Positions 1 through 6,732 of a stretch of 24,198 nucleotides of DNA are shown one piece after another. Every line of letters begins with the position of its first letter. The first letter of the stretch is position 1. Under the pieces are notes generated by a model. The model was not told the origin of the DNA. It made no database searches and was given only the letters and a program-made list of their open reading frames with translations. Source of the stretch: JAOAFX01 sp965649105 (GTDB lineage Bacteria > Hydrothermota > Tepidihabitantia > SM23-42 > JAOAFX01); contig CBFGJP010000034.1 in NCBI GenBank assembly GCA_965649105.1, forward strand, positions 1 through 24,198, in the 5' to 3' direction. The position numbers were made by a program, and so were the translations under genes.

Positions 1-206
1 ATCGTATACCGGCAAGTATTTATGCGGATAATGTAATGCAGATAAAGGTATTAGGTAATCCTGCAATCAATGGGAGTTTTGTGCTCTATGAGTATGAAAA
101 AATCAGGCCAAAGGGTGGACCGCAGGATAAAGGGGCGATGTCTTTAGGTTCAGGAGAATTATCCCTTGAGGTCTATCCGAATCCATTCATGAATCATTTA
201 TTCATT

Positions 207-227
207 AAATCCGAAATCCGAAATCCG
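207..227 (+). repeat. Heptanucleotide tandem repeat, AAATCCG x3
   Basis: There are three perfect copies of AAATCCG inside the sorting-domain coding region, followed by CAATTCC. Because 7 leaves remainder 1 on division by 3, each gain or loss of a copy shifts the frame. Three copies lead to a stop 10 bases downstream. With one copy the protein would read FIKSAIPLRIYDVSG, and with four copies FIKSEIRNPKSAIPLRIYD; both continue into the sorting domain. Confidence 0.9.
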
Positions 228-282
228 CAATTCCATTGAGGATCTATGATGTTTCGGGCAGGGTTGTTAAATCATTCAATCT

Positions 283-310
283 TGAATCATACATCATGAA
301 TCAGGCATCA
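283..310 (+). repeat. Degenerate 7-base-periodic repeat (NNNATCA x4)
   Basis: Four consecutive heptamers TGAATCA, TACATCA, TGAATCA and GGCATCA can equally be read as a 14-base unit duplicated with two mismatches. They lie in the second half of the same sorting domain, where they encode part of ESYIMNQAS, a variable loop of this domain family. The downstream frame is intact here. Confidence 0.65.
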
Positions 311-426
311 AGGATTGTCTGGGATGGCTCAGATGATTCAGGTCGCAGATTGCCTGCAGGTGTGTATTTTGTGAAATTAGAGGCAGGTGGTTTTAATAAG
401 GTGGTGAAGGTGATACTTTTGAGATA

Positions 427-519
427 GGGGTGAAAAAGGGAAAATAAGGGTGAAGAGGGGTGAAAATGGGTTTTTCCCTTGATTACCCTTAATCACCCGT
501 GATTTCCCCTGATACACCC
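427..519. repeat. 10-base-phased array of G-tracts, then C-tracts, in the intergenic region
   Basis: Directly after the stop codon the plus strand carries five G-tracts (427-430, 438-440, 448-450, 457-460, 468-470) with purine-rich spacers of the type TGAAAAA. Five C-tracts follow (476-478, 486-488, 496-498, 506-509, 517-519) with spacers such as TTGATTA. Neighbouring tracts in each half are 9-11 bases apart. The halves are complementary in style, so the stretch could fold as a long imperfect hairpin, or each strand could form a G-quadruplex. No gene is supported between 428 and 713; this array and the hairpin at 606-635 are the only structures I see there. Confidence 0.75.
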
Positions 520-605
520 TGCTTGGTAGTTGGGATTTAATTAAAGATGCGGGCAGCGAAACCGTATAACAAAAGACGATATTCACTAAACCCCCTTTCG
601 GAAAG

Positions 606-635
606 TCCCGGGGGATGACCACTCATCCCCCGGGA
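606..635. repeat. Perfect 13-bp hairpin, possible terminator between convergent genes
   Basis: TCCCGGGGGATGA at 606-618 and its exact reverse complement at 623-635 are separated by the 4-base loop CCAC. The hairpin lies between the 3' ends of the first gene (plus strand) and the clostripain-like gene (minus strand), so it could stop transcription from either side. Neither side carries a T-run, so a classical intrinsic terminator is not certain. A dispersed palindromic element is the alternative. Confidence 0.6.
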
Positions 636-713
636 TATAAATGAGAGCGGATAAGGGGATTCCTTACAAATAGTAGAAATTTTATTCGCTGGTTATTGTG
701 TTCAAGCTGTGTT

Positions 714-2282
714 CTATCTCAATTCCCTTTGCCAACCAGCAGTTCCCTGTCTTTTAGATACTGTGAAGAGCGTGATGTTAGCATTATTCACGGTCTGACC
801 TGGTTGAAATGTCACCATATCATCCCAGCTACCATTGCCGTTTGCATCCCAGTAACCTAATCCCTCTCCTGTATCAATATAGCCATTGTTATTGACGTCA
901 TCGAAAGCTTCAACATATGCCTCAAGCGGTGCACTGAGCGGGTAGCTGATAGTATAGGCTCCTGTCGAGGGATTTACACTAACTATACCAACAGGCCAGA
1001 TAGTATTCGTATGCGAAGTATCCAAGAATGCAATACAGTAGTTTGATAATGAATGACCAGGCCAATTAACAACTCCAGAAACGGTCAGATCTCCACCACC
1101 GCCACCACAAGAAGCAATGAATGTAGACAAGAATGAGTGCCAATTTGTGCTCGCCCAGGAGATCTTTACGTAATTCGTTGAATCGAATAATGCTGTTGAA
1201 TATGGAAGATGAATAGTCAAGCCACCCCGTGTAAGTCCAGTTGCATTGGTCATTGTCATTACTACGGTGGAGTTAATTGCATCAATTACTTCTTGCGCAG
1301 CATTGTATATTAGGTTGATATTTTTCAAATTTGGTTCTTGCTGGATTTTCTTTGCAAACTCTCTCAAGTCAACAAATGCTGGATCATCGTATTCTGTGTA
1401 ATGAGTCTGGTTGAATGCATCCAGCACCTCGTTCCAATAACTTCCTGTCTCTGTCACTAAATTGTTGCCTAAAGCTGACACTTTGGAACCAAGCGCACTT
1501 ACCAGTTGTAAATTACACGCGGCCATATGACAAATTTTCTGTTTTTCGTTTGCTGTATTATATACGCCTTCAACAATGCTTTTTGATAGTTCCTCTGGCG
1601 TCATATCTGGATTAGCAACCAATGCGGAAAGCCATTTGGAAGTACCAAGGATACTTTGCATTGGCATTGTAAACTCCGAAGCAACAAGGTAATCGCTCCG
1701 CTCTTTTAATTCATAAGCTACTTCAGCCATTGACATTAGACAACAGTGAAAACAGATTATGTCAAATTTGAAAGTATCGAGGGCTACCTTCATGTCAGGC
1801 ATTGACATAAGACCACCAGCGCCATTCTGCTCATCAGAACATGAACCCCGCCAACCACCACCATGGTCATCAACAATCAAAAGATAATGCTCTGCAGGAT
1901 ATTTGTCACGAGCGTAGACAAGAAAATCCTTCAGCGTTTGTTTGTCCGACATATCCTTTGTACCAAGATTTTCTAATACCGGGCTGGAAAGGCTATCCGG
2001 TAGTTCATTTGTGAATTTTTCAATGTGGTAGTATTTAGCAATGCCGCCTTTTTTTAGACTGCTAACCATCGCTATAATTTCAACATCTTCGCTTGATCCG
2101 ACGGTCTCCATTTCTTGTGCATCGCTAATAACAAATGATGTGTTGTTCTGGGAAATGTCCAGATTGTTGTTCCCGTCCATATAGGCAATGATCGTCCATT
2201 TTGCCTTCTTCTCTTTACCGCAATCGGTGATAAACAAAATAACACATATGGCAACAAGCATCAAGATGCATCTTTTAACCAT
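714..2282 (-). CDS. Clostripain-like (C11) cysteine peptidase, lipoprotein
   Basis: Predicted 522-aa exported peptidase of the clostripain family, which cleaves proteins after basic residues. The ATG at 2282 is chosen because AGGAGG precedes it by five bases and the protein then opens with a lipoprotein signal (MVKRCILMLV ... FITDC, lipidated Cys21); a longer reading to 2321 only adds 13 residues ahead of the signal. The catalytic dyad is visible as His140 in DDHGGGWRG and Cys181 in CLMSMAEVAYEL. The family usually has FDAC before the cysteine; here it is FHCC. From about residue 400 there is a beta-rich domain with Asp/Asn-rich loops (DVNNNGYIDTGEG, DANGNGSWDD) that look calcium-binding. The last 14 residues (SKRQGTAGWQRELR) look unlike the domain before them and may be read-through into formerly non-coding DNA. 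It is divergent from the subtilase, and both probably degrade proteins outside the cytoplasm. Confidence 0.85.
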   Translation of the reverse strand: MVKRCILMLVAICVILFITDCGKEKKAKWTIIAYMDGNNNLDISQNNTSFVISDAQEMETVGSSEDVEIIAMVSSLKKGGIAKYYHIEKFTNELPDSLSSPVLENLGTKDMSDKQTLKDFLVYARDKYPAEHYLLIVDDHGGGWRGSCSDEQNGAGGLMSMPDMKVALDTFKFDIICFHCCLMSMAEVAYELKERSDYLVASEFTMPMQSILGTSKWLSALVANPDMTPEELSKSIVEGVYNTANEKQKICHMAACNLQLVSALGSKVSALGNNLVTETGSYWNEVLDAFNQTHYTEYDDPAFVDLREFAKKIQQEPNLKNINLIYNAAQEVIDAINSTVVMTMTNATGLTRGGLTIHLPYSTALFDSTNYVKISWASTNWHSFLSTFIASCGGGGGDLTVSGVVNWPGHSLSNYCIAFLDTSHTNTIWPVGIVSVNPSTGAYTISYPLSAPLEAYVEAFDDVNNNGYIDTGEGLGYWDANGNGSWDDMVTFQPGQTVNNANITLFTVSKRQGTAGWQRELR

Positions 2283-2386
2283 ATTTGCCTCCTTTGGCAT
2301 CATACATATCCTTTTTTGCAATCACTTAGTTTTTCGCAAAATCCTAACTTTATTGTTGGTCCTTATAAGTAAATTTCTATGATGAC

Positions 2387-2414
2387 GTTATACTCATAAT
2401 TTGATTTCTGTCAA
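2387..2414 (-). promoter_or_regulatory. Sigma70-type promoter for the clostripain-like gene
   Basis: Read on the minus strand: TTGACA (2414-2409), 16 bases, TATAAC (2392-2387). The hexamers match the consensus at 6/6 and 5/6. The leader to the ATG at 2282 is about 100 bases and contains an AGGAGG ribosome-binding site. Confidence 0.65.
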
Positions 2415-2444
2415 TACCCCAATTTGAATCAGGTATTGTAAGTA

Positions 2445-2472
2445 TTGACGCAAGAAAAAATACATATAAAAT
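2445..2472 (+). promoter_or_regulatory. Sigma70-type promoter for the subtilase gene
   Basis: TTGACG (2445-2450), 16 bases, TAAAAT (2467-2472). An overlapping TATAAA at 2465 would give a 14-base spacer and is less likely. AGGAGG at 2480-2485 sits five bases before the ATG at 2491, so the leader is only about 12 bases. It is back to back with the minus-strand promoter, with the two -35 boxes 30 bases apart. Confidence 0.6.
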
Positions 2473-2490
2473 TAGTAGTAGGAGGTAACA

Positions 2491-4077
2491 ATGGAGATTT
2501 TATTGTGTTTCTTGGTTTCTTCCGCGATGATAAGCAATGAACTCAAAACCCAGTTAGATAATCTGAATGAAAACGAAAATCTCATAGTAATTATTGTAAT
2601 GAATACCGAATATCCTTATGCAGAGGTAGAAAATCTTCCAGTAAAACAAAAGGCGGAGATTTTCCGAGAGATTGCCTATAATAGTCAGAAGGATTTGGTT
2701 GAATATTTAAGGCAACTGCCAGAGGTAGAGAAGATAGAACAATTCTGGGTCTTCAATGGGATTCATCTTACTGCAACAAAGAGGGTTATCAAGGCATTAT
2801 TGAATAGAGGAGAAATAAAATACATCCTGCATAATGGGATTGTATCATTTATACCTTTTGAAGAGTCAAAAGAGTCACGGACTACCGAGTGGAACATCAG
2901 AAAAATAAAGGCGGATTCCTGCTGGGCTGCGGGTTATACAGGTAGTAATATCCTCATTGGAATTCTTGATACGGGTTGTTATGTTGATCATCCAGCACTT
3001 TCCGGAAAATGGAGTGGATACTGGAAGGATTGTGTAAGTGGTCAGCCTCAACCATACGATGATAATGGACATGGCACATTCGCTGCTGGTATTATCTGCG
3101 GTGGTGATGGACCTGGTCCTTTTGTTGACGACATTGGTGTTGCACCGGACGCAAAGCTCGTCGCAGCCAAGATATTTGACCAGAATGGTTCTTCCCAGTA
3201 TGCCTGGATTGATGCAGGTATGGAGTGGCTTGCAGATTTAAAAGTAGATTCTGGAGTTGATATAAAAGCTGTTTCAAATTCGTGGGGTGGGAGTACTTAT
3301 GATTTACACTTCTGGGATATGTGTCTGACCTGGAAATCAATCGGAATTCTTGGGTTATGGTCGATCGGTTCAAGTGGAGCAGGACAGGGAACATGCGCGG
3401 CACCTGGAAACTATCCACTTGTCTTAGGCTGTGGTGCTACTGATTCACTTGATTACATTGCTTCATTTTCGTCCCGCGGTCCAGCACCAGACACACCACC
3501 ATGGAATGATACAGTCTACTGGTTCAGAAGGGATTGGAATCTAACAAAACCCGATATAGTCGCACCGGGTGTGAGCATCAGGTCAAGTTATAATAACGGC
3601 AGCTATGTTGTAATGAACGGAACTTCCTGGACCAATCCCCATGCTGCGGGTGGTGTTGCAATATTATGCCAGGCAAATCCAAATTTGACCGTGACCGAAC
3701 TTTATAATCTATTTCTTGATAATGCTGATTCAATATATTACGGAGGCTATCCGAATAATGCCTATGGCTGGGGTAGATTGAACCTGTGGCGTACACTGCA
3801 ATCTGCACTCAAAATAGAAGAATATAAACAGCGTACTCTTTCTAATAATGTAATAATCATACCCAATCCAACCCAGGGGCAGTTGAAATTTGTTCGTCTG
3901 TCTGATAATTGCTTCATTACTGTGTACGATGCAACTGGTAGAAAGGTTTATGATTGCACAATTGAAACCAAATCAGGCTTTCTTAATCTACCTGAATCAA
4001 TAAAAAGCGGTGTCTATTTTATTGAAATAATAACACGCACAGGAGTTATTATCAGAAAAGTTGCACTGGTTAGGTGA
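2491..4077 (+). CDS. Subtilisin-like serine protease (S8) with T9SS sorting domain
   Basis: 528-aa secreted protease resembling bacillopeptidase F. Residues 1-15 form a short hydrophobic signal. Residues 30-130 look like an inhibitor-type propeptide. The catalytic domain carries Asp160 (ILDTG), His194 (NGHGTFAAG) and Ser379 (NGTSW). FSSRGP and KPDIVAPGVSIRSS are typical of the family. The oxyanion-hole segment, normally AAGNSGPG, reads SIGSSGAG, so the conserved Asn is Ser294. After the active serine there is Trp-Thr-Asn in place of the usual Met-Ala-Thr. From about residue 450 there is a T9SS type-A domain (IPNPTQG ... ITVYDATGRKVYD ... SGVYFIEI ... VALVR). It ends 11 bases before the convergent VOC gene, with no terminator between them. 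Family assignment is secure; catalytic efficiency is uncertain because of the Asn to Ser change. Confidence 0.9.
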   Translation: MEILLCFLVSSAMISNELKTQLDNLNENENLIVIIVMNTEYPYAEVENLPVKQKAEIFREIAYNSQKDLVEYLRQLPEVEKIEQFWVFNGIHLTATKRVIKALLNRGEIKYILHNGIVSFIPFEESKESRTTEWNIRKIKADSCWAAGYTGSNILIGILDTGCYVDHPALSGKWSGYWKDCVSGQPQPYDDNGHGTFAAGIICGGDGPGPFVDDIGVAPDAKLVAAKIFDQNGSSQYAWIDAGMEWLADLKVDSGVDIKAVSNSWGGSTYDLHFWDMCLTWKSIGILGLWSIGSSGAGQGTCAAPGNYPLVLGCGATDSLDYIASFSSRGPAPDTPPWNDTVYWFRRDWNLTKPDIVAPGVSIRSSYNNGSYVVMNGTSWTNPHAAGGVAILCQANPNLTVTELYNLFLDNADSIYYGGYPNNAYGWGRLNLWRTLQSALKIEEYKQRTLSNNVIIIPNPTQGQLKFVRLSDNCFITVYDATGRKVYDCTIETKSGFLNLPESIKSGVYFIEIITRTGVIIRKVALVR

Positions 4078-4088
4078 ATTAACAAAAA

Positions 4089-4436
4089 CTATATCTTAAC
4101 AGGTTCTAAAAAACTCTGGAATTCAACTAATCTACCATCAGGGTCTTTGATAAAAAAGTGATAGATTTTGTATTTTTCATTTACTACTGGTTCAGCCAAA
4201 GCCTCAAGCCGGAATTTCTTATACATTTCATATACCTGGTCTGTATTCTCATAACAAAATGTGATTATTCCCTGATTATCAATCTCTTTACGCTGACAGA
4301 AACCGAGCAACAGATTTCCGTGCTTTAGTATCGAACAGTCTGCCTGTTCAAGCCAGATTTGCATACCGATCATTCTTACATAAAACTCTTTTATTTTATC
4401 CAAATCTTTTGTTTTGAAAAAAATAATCCCCGACAT
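4089..4436 (-). CDS. VOC-family (glyoxalase/bleomycin-resistance fold) protein
   Basis: 115-aa cytoplasmic protein with one vicinal-oxygen-chelate fold. It shows the pattern FFKTKDLDKIKEFYVRMIGM at the start of the first beta-alpha-beta-beta-beta half and YHFFIKDPDGRLVEFQSF at the end, where Glu105 occupies a usual metal-ligand position. The first-half ligand position, often His, is Phe here, so metal binding is doubtful. The substrate cannot be read from the sequence. It sits alone on the minus strand between the subtilase and the oxidoreductase operon, and no Shine-Dalgarno sequence precedes the ATG. Confidence 0.75.
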   Translation of the reverse strand: MSGIIFFKTKDLDKIKEFYVRMIGMQIWLEQADCSILKHGNLLLGFCQRKEIDNQGIITFCYENTDQVYEMYKKFRLEALAEPVVNEKYKIYHFFIKDPDGRLVEFQSFLEPVKI

Positions 4437-4442
4437 TCTTAT

Positions 4443-4470
4443 ATTATATCCAGAACAAAATAAAAATCAA
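4443..4470 (-). promoter_or_regulatory. Sigma70-type promoter for the VOC gene; leaderless geometry
   Basis: Minus strand: TTGATT (4470-4465), 16 bases, TATAAT (4448-4443), then 6 bases to the ATG at 4436. Transcription should start at or within a base or two of the start codon, and there is no ribosome-binding site to contradict this. Confidence 0.6.
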
Positions 4471-4513
4471 GGCCAACTGCTTTGATATCTTTGCCTCCAA
4501 TCATATTTCTGGC

Positions 4514-4549
4514 TTAAGTCCTTGACTTAACCCAATTTTTTAATATAAT
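4514..4549 (+). promoter_or_regulatory. Promoter of the oxidoreductase operon with a palindromic operator over the -35
   Basis: TTGACT (4522-4527), 16 bases, TATAAT (4544-4549). The -35 box lies inside a perfect inverted repeat, TTAAGTC-CTT-GACTTAA (4514-4530, 7-base arms), which is placed as a dimeric repressor would bind. The expected transcription start is near 4556. Confidence 0.65.
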
Positions 4550-4556
4550 ATTTCCA

Positions 4557-4702
4557 TAAACTGAAAGGCAGCGAGAATTTTGATTAGAATTGGTTTCCGC
4601 AAATTCAGAGAGAAGATGTTCATTTATTCTCTCAAAATAAATATGCACAGGCATTTCCAACAATTAAAGGATATGCCCTATATATCAACTTAAGGAGGTT
4701 TG
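4557..4702 (+). other. 5' leader of the oxidoreductase operon, with possible 25-codon leader ORF
   Basis: About 146 bases separate the predicted start of transcription from the ferredoxin gene, unusually long for this window. Two things are visible. One is a 7-bp stem GAGAGAA (4608-4614) / TTCTCTC (4627-4633). The other is an ATG at 4616 opening a 25-codon frame that ends with TAA at 4691-4693, overlapping the AAGGAGG ribosome-binding site of the next gene (4692-4698). The ORF has no good ribosome-binding site of its own and could be chance. No known riboswitch was recognised. Confidence 0.3.
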
Positions 4703-4912
4703 ATGCCTGAAATTAAGATTTTAGAGGAAGTTTGTAAAGGATGCGGTCTATGCTGTGACAATGTCTGTCCGGTCAATATCTTAAAGATTTCTCCTGGCCG
4801 CATTAATTCAAGTGGCTACCATCCTGCGGAGGTGACTGATATGTCAAAATGTATTGGCTGTGGATATTGCTATATGACCTGTCCAGAACCAGCGATTGAA
4901 GTTTACAAATAA
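4703..4912 (+). CDS. 2-oxoacid:ferredoxin oxidoreductase, delta subunit (2x[4Fe-4S] ferredoxin)
   Basis: 69-aa ferredoxin-like subunit that passes electrons from the thiamine-bound intermediate to free ferredoxin. Two Cys motifs are present: CKGCGLCCDNVCP and CIGCGYCYMTCP. The second has standard CX2CX2CX3CP spacing. In the first, one extra residue lies before the last cysteine (CX2CX2CX4CP), with an additional adjacent Cys. The start is the ATG at 4703, four bases after AAGGAGG; a TTG just upstream is not preferred. It is the first gene of the operon, nine bases before the alpha subunit. Confidence 0.9.
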   Translation: MPEIKILEEVCKGCGLCCDNVCPVNILKISPGRINSSGYHPAEVTDMSKCIGCGYCYMTCPEPAIEVYK

Positions 4913-4921
4913 GGAGATATT

Positions 4922-5986
4922 ATGGCTGAAAAAGAATTGATGTACGGAAACCATGCCCTGGTTGAAGGGGTTATATATGCAGGTTGCAGGTTTTTTGCTG
5001 GCTATCCAATTACCCCGCAGAATGAAGTTCCAGAGTATATGTCAATAAGAATGAATGAGGTGGGCGGTGTATTTCTTCAGACTGAGAGTGAGCTTGCCGC
5101 AATAAATATGCTCTTTGGTGCAGCATCTGCAGGTGTAAGGGCAATGACATCATCCAGTTCGCCAGGGATAAGTTTAATGCAGGAAGGACTTTCATATATC
5201 GCAGGCGCTGATGTGCCGGTCCTGGTTGCCAATGTTGTGCGAGGTGGTCCAGGATTAGGAAATATTGCACCTGCCCAATCCGACTATTTCCAGTCGGTGA
5301 AAAGTGGTGGGCATGGAGATTATCATACAATTGTCCTTGCCCCAAATTCTGTCCAGGAACTCTTTGAATTTCCGAAACTTGCTTTTGAACTTGCGGAAAA
5401 ATATAGGAATCCAGCATTGATTCTTGCCGATGGCTTGCTCGGGCAGATGATGGAGCCTGTGGAGATAAAAGGAGAACCTGTTGACCCGAAATCGTTACCG
5501 GAACAGGATTGGTGGCTTACCGGCTGTAAAGGAAGGGAACGAAGGGTTATCCGTTCTTATGATTTAAGACCCGGAAAACTTGAAGAATGGAATTGGCGCA
5601 GATGGGAGAAATATCAGAAGATTATTAAAAATGAACAAAGGTATGAGGGTATTAAAATTGATGATGCAGAGATAATGATCGTTGCCTATGGAACTTCAGC
5701 GCGCGTCTCCGAGGCAGGCTTGAGGATTGCCCGCGAGAAGGGTATAAAGGTCGGTCTATTAAGGCCGATTACACTCTGGCCATTTCCTGCAGATATAATA
5801 AGTGAGCTGTCAAAGAAAATTGAAGACTTCCTTGTTGTGGAAATGAGTCTTGGTCAGATGATTGAAGATGTAAAACTGGCAATTGAAGGGCGCGCAAAAG
5901 TCCATTTCATTGGCCATCCTGGTGGGGGTTTGCCCAATGCCCAGGAGGTCTATAATAAGATTCTTGAAATAAGGGGTAAGAAATGA
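4922..5986 (+). CDS. vorB: 2-oxoacid:ferredoxin oxidoreductase, alpha subunit (VorB/KorA type)
   Basis: 354-aa alpha subunit holding the pyrimidine-binding domain for thiamine diphosphate and the transketolase C-terminal-like domain. Together with the other three subunits it oxidatively decarboxylates a 2-oxoacid to an acyl-CoA and reduces ferredoxin. It has GYPITPQ at 27-33, the QTESELAAINMLFGAASAGVRAMTSSSSPG segment and VRGGPGLGN, as in the VorB group. A typical SD (AAGGAG) precedes the ATG. The substrate could be a branched-chain 2-oxoacid or 2-oxoglutarate; sequence alone does not decide. Confidence 0.9.
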   Translation: MAEKELMYGNHALVEGVIYAGCRFFAGYPITPQNEVPEYMSIRMNEVGGVFLQTESELAAINMLFGAASAGVRAMTSSSSPGISLMQEGLSYIAGADVPVLVANVVRGGPGLGNIAPAQSDYFQSVKSGGHGDYHTIVLAPNSVQELFEFPKLAFELAEKYRNPALILADGLLGQMMEPVEIKGEPVDPKSLPEQDWWLTGCKGRERRVIRSYDLRPGKLEEWNWRRWEKYQKIIKNEQRYEGIKIDDAEIMIVAYGTSARVSEAGLRIAREKGIKVGLLRPITLWPFPADIISELSKKIEDFLVVEMSLGQMIEDVKLAIEGRAKVHFIGHPGGGLPNAQEVYNKILEIRGKK

Positions 5987-6732
5987 AACTTCTATTTGGT
6001 AGACCCGCAGGATTGACCGAGATAAAACAACGTTATTGCCCGGGCTGTGGCCACGGGATTGTTCATCGCATTATCGGTGAATTGCTTGTTGAAATGAATA
6101 TTCGGGAAAAGGCGATTGGTATTGCGCCGGTTGGTTGTTCCGTATTCGCCGATGAATATTTTAACTGCGATATGATCCAGGTGCCACATGGTAGGGCACC
6201 CGCCGTGGCAACCGGGATAAAAAGAGCAAGACCGGATTGCTTTGTCTTTTCATATCAGGGTGATGGTGACCTCGCGGCAATTGGGACTGCCGAAACAATC
6301 CATGCTGCGGCGAGAAATGAAAATATAACGATAATATTTATCAACAACGCAATCTACGGTATGACCGGTGGTCAGCTTGCACCGACGACCTTACCAGGGA
6401 TGAGGTCAACAACTTCGGTTAAAGGCAGGGATGTGGCAAAACAGGGTTATCCGATAAAGGTATGTGAACTATTAAATGGACTTGATGGTCCATTCTATCT
6501 TGAGCGGGTTGCGGTTGATACACCGAAGAATATTATAAAGACAAAAAAGGCGATAAAGACGGCATTCCAGTATCAACTTGATAATAAAGGATTTTCTTTG
6601 ATTGAAGTCCTTTCAATGTGTCCCACAGGCTGGGGTGTCACACCAATCCAGGCAAGGAAATGGATTGCTGAGGTAATGGCGAAATATTATCCAATGGGCG
6701 AATTCCGTAATCGAGCAAAGGAGGCAATGTGA
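5983..6732 (+). CDS. 2-oxoacid:ferredoxin oxidoreductase, beta subunit (thiamine diphosphate binding)
   Basis: 249-aa beta subunit. CPGCGHG (19-25) starts the domain. GDGDL (93-97) and NNAIYGMTGGQ (121-131) form the metal/thiamine-diphosphate site, with the invariant Asp-Gly-Asp and paired Asn. ATGA overlap with the alpha gene implies translational coupling. Length matches the family. It works in the same cytoplasmic complex as its neighbours. Confidence 0.92.
   Translation: MKLLFGRPAGLTEIKQRYCPGCGHGIVHRIIGELLVEMNIREKAIGIAPVGCSVFADEYFNCDMIQVPHGRAPAVATGIKRARPDCFVFSYQGDGDLAAIGTAETIHAAARNENITIIFINNAIYGMTGGQLAPTTLPGMRSTTSVKGRDVAKQGYPIKVCELLNGLDGPFYLERVAVDTPKNIIKTKKAIKTAFQYQLDNKGFSLIEVLSMCPTGWGVTPIQARKWIAEVMAKYYPMGEFRNRAKEAM

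Larger units (their letters stand above)
1..427 (+). pseudogene. 3' end of a secreted protein with a frame-broken T9SS type-A sorting domain
   Basis: The gene enters from the left edge. The frame starting at base 3 is open and runs to a TGA at 237-239, ending in SLEVYPNPFMNHLFIKSEIR followed by NPQFH. The rest of the domain (LRIYDVSGRVVKSF ... AGVYFVKLEAGG ... VVKVILLR) lies in the frame that starts at 236 and ends with TAG at 425-427. PNPF, IYDVSGR and GVYFVKL are the hallmarks of the C-terminal domain that targets proteins for type IX secretion, so the two pieces belong to one domain. The break falls directly after three copies of a 7-base repeat (207-227). One or four copies would restore the frame. 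The passenger domain is outside the window, so its function is unknown. This could be a true frameshift, a phase-variable state or an assembly error. Confidence 0.8.

Noticed and set aside
377..622. 81-codon minus-strand ORF across the repeat region
   Set aside because: It runs through the G/C-tract array and the 606-635 hairpin, overlaps the sorting domain, and its protein has low complexity with no known motif.
4557..4702. Riboswitch in the long leader
   Set aside because: Only one short stem is visible and no conserved core of a known riboswitch class was recognised.
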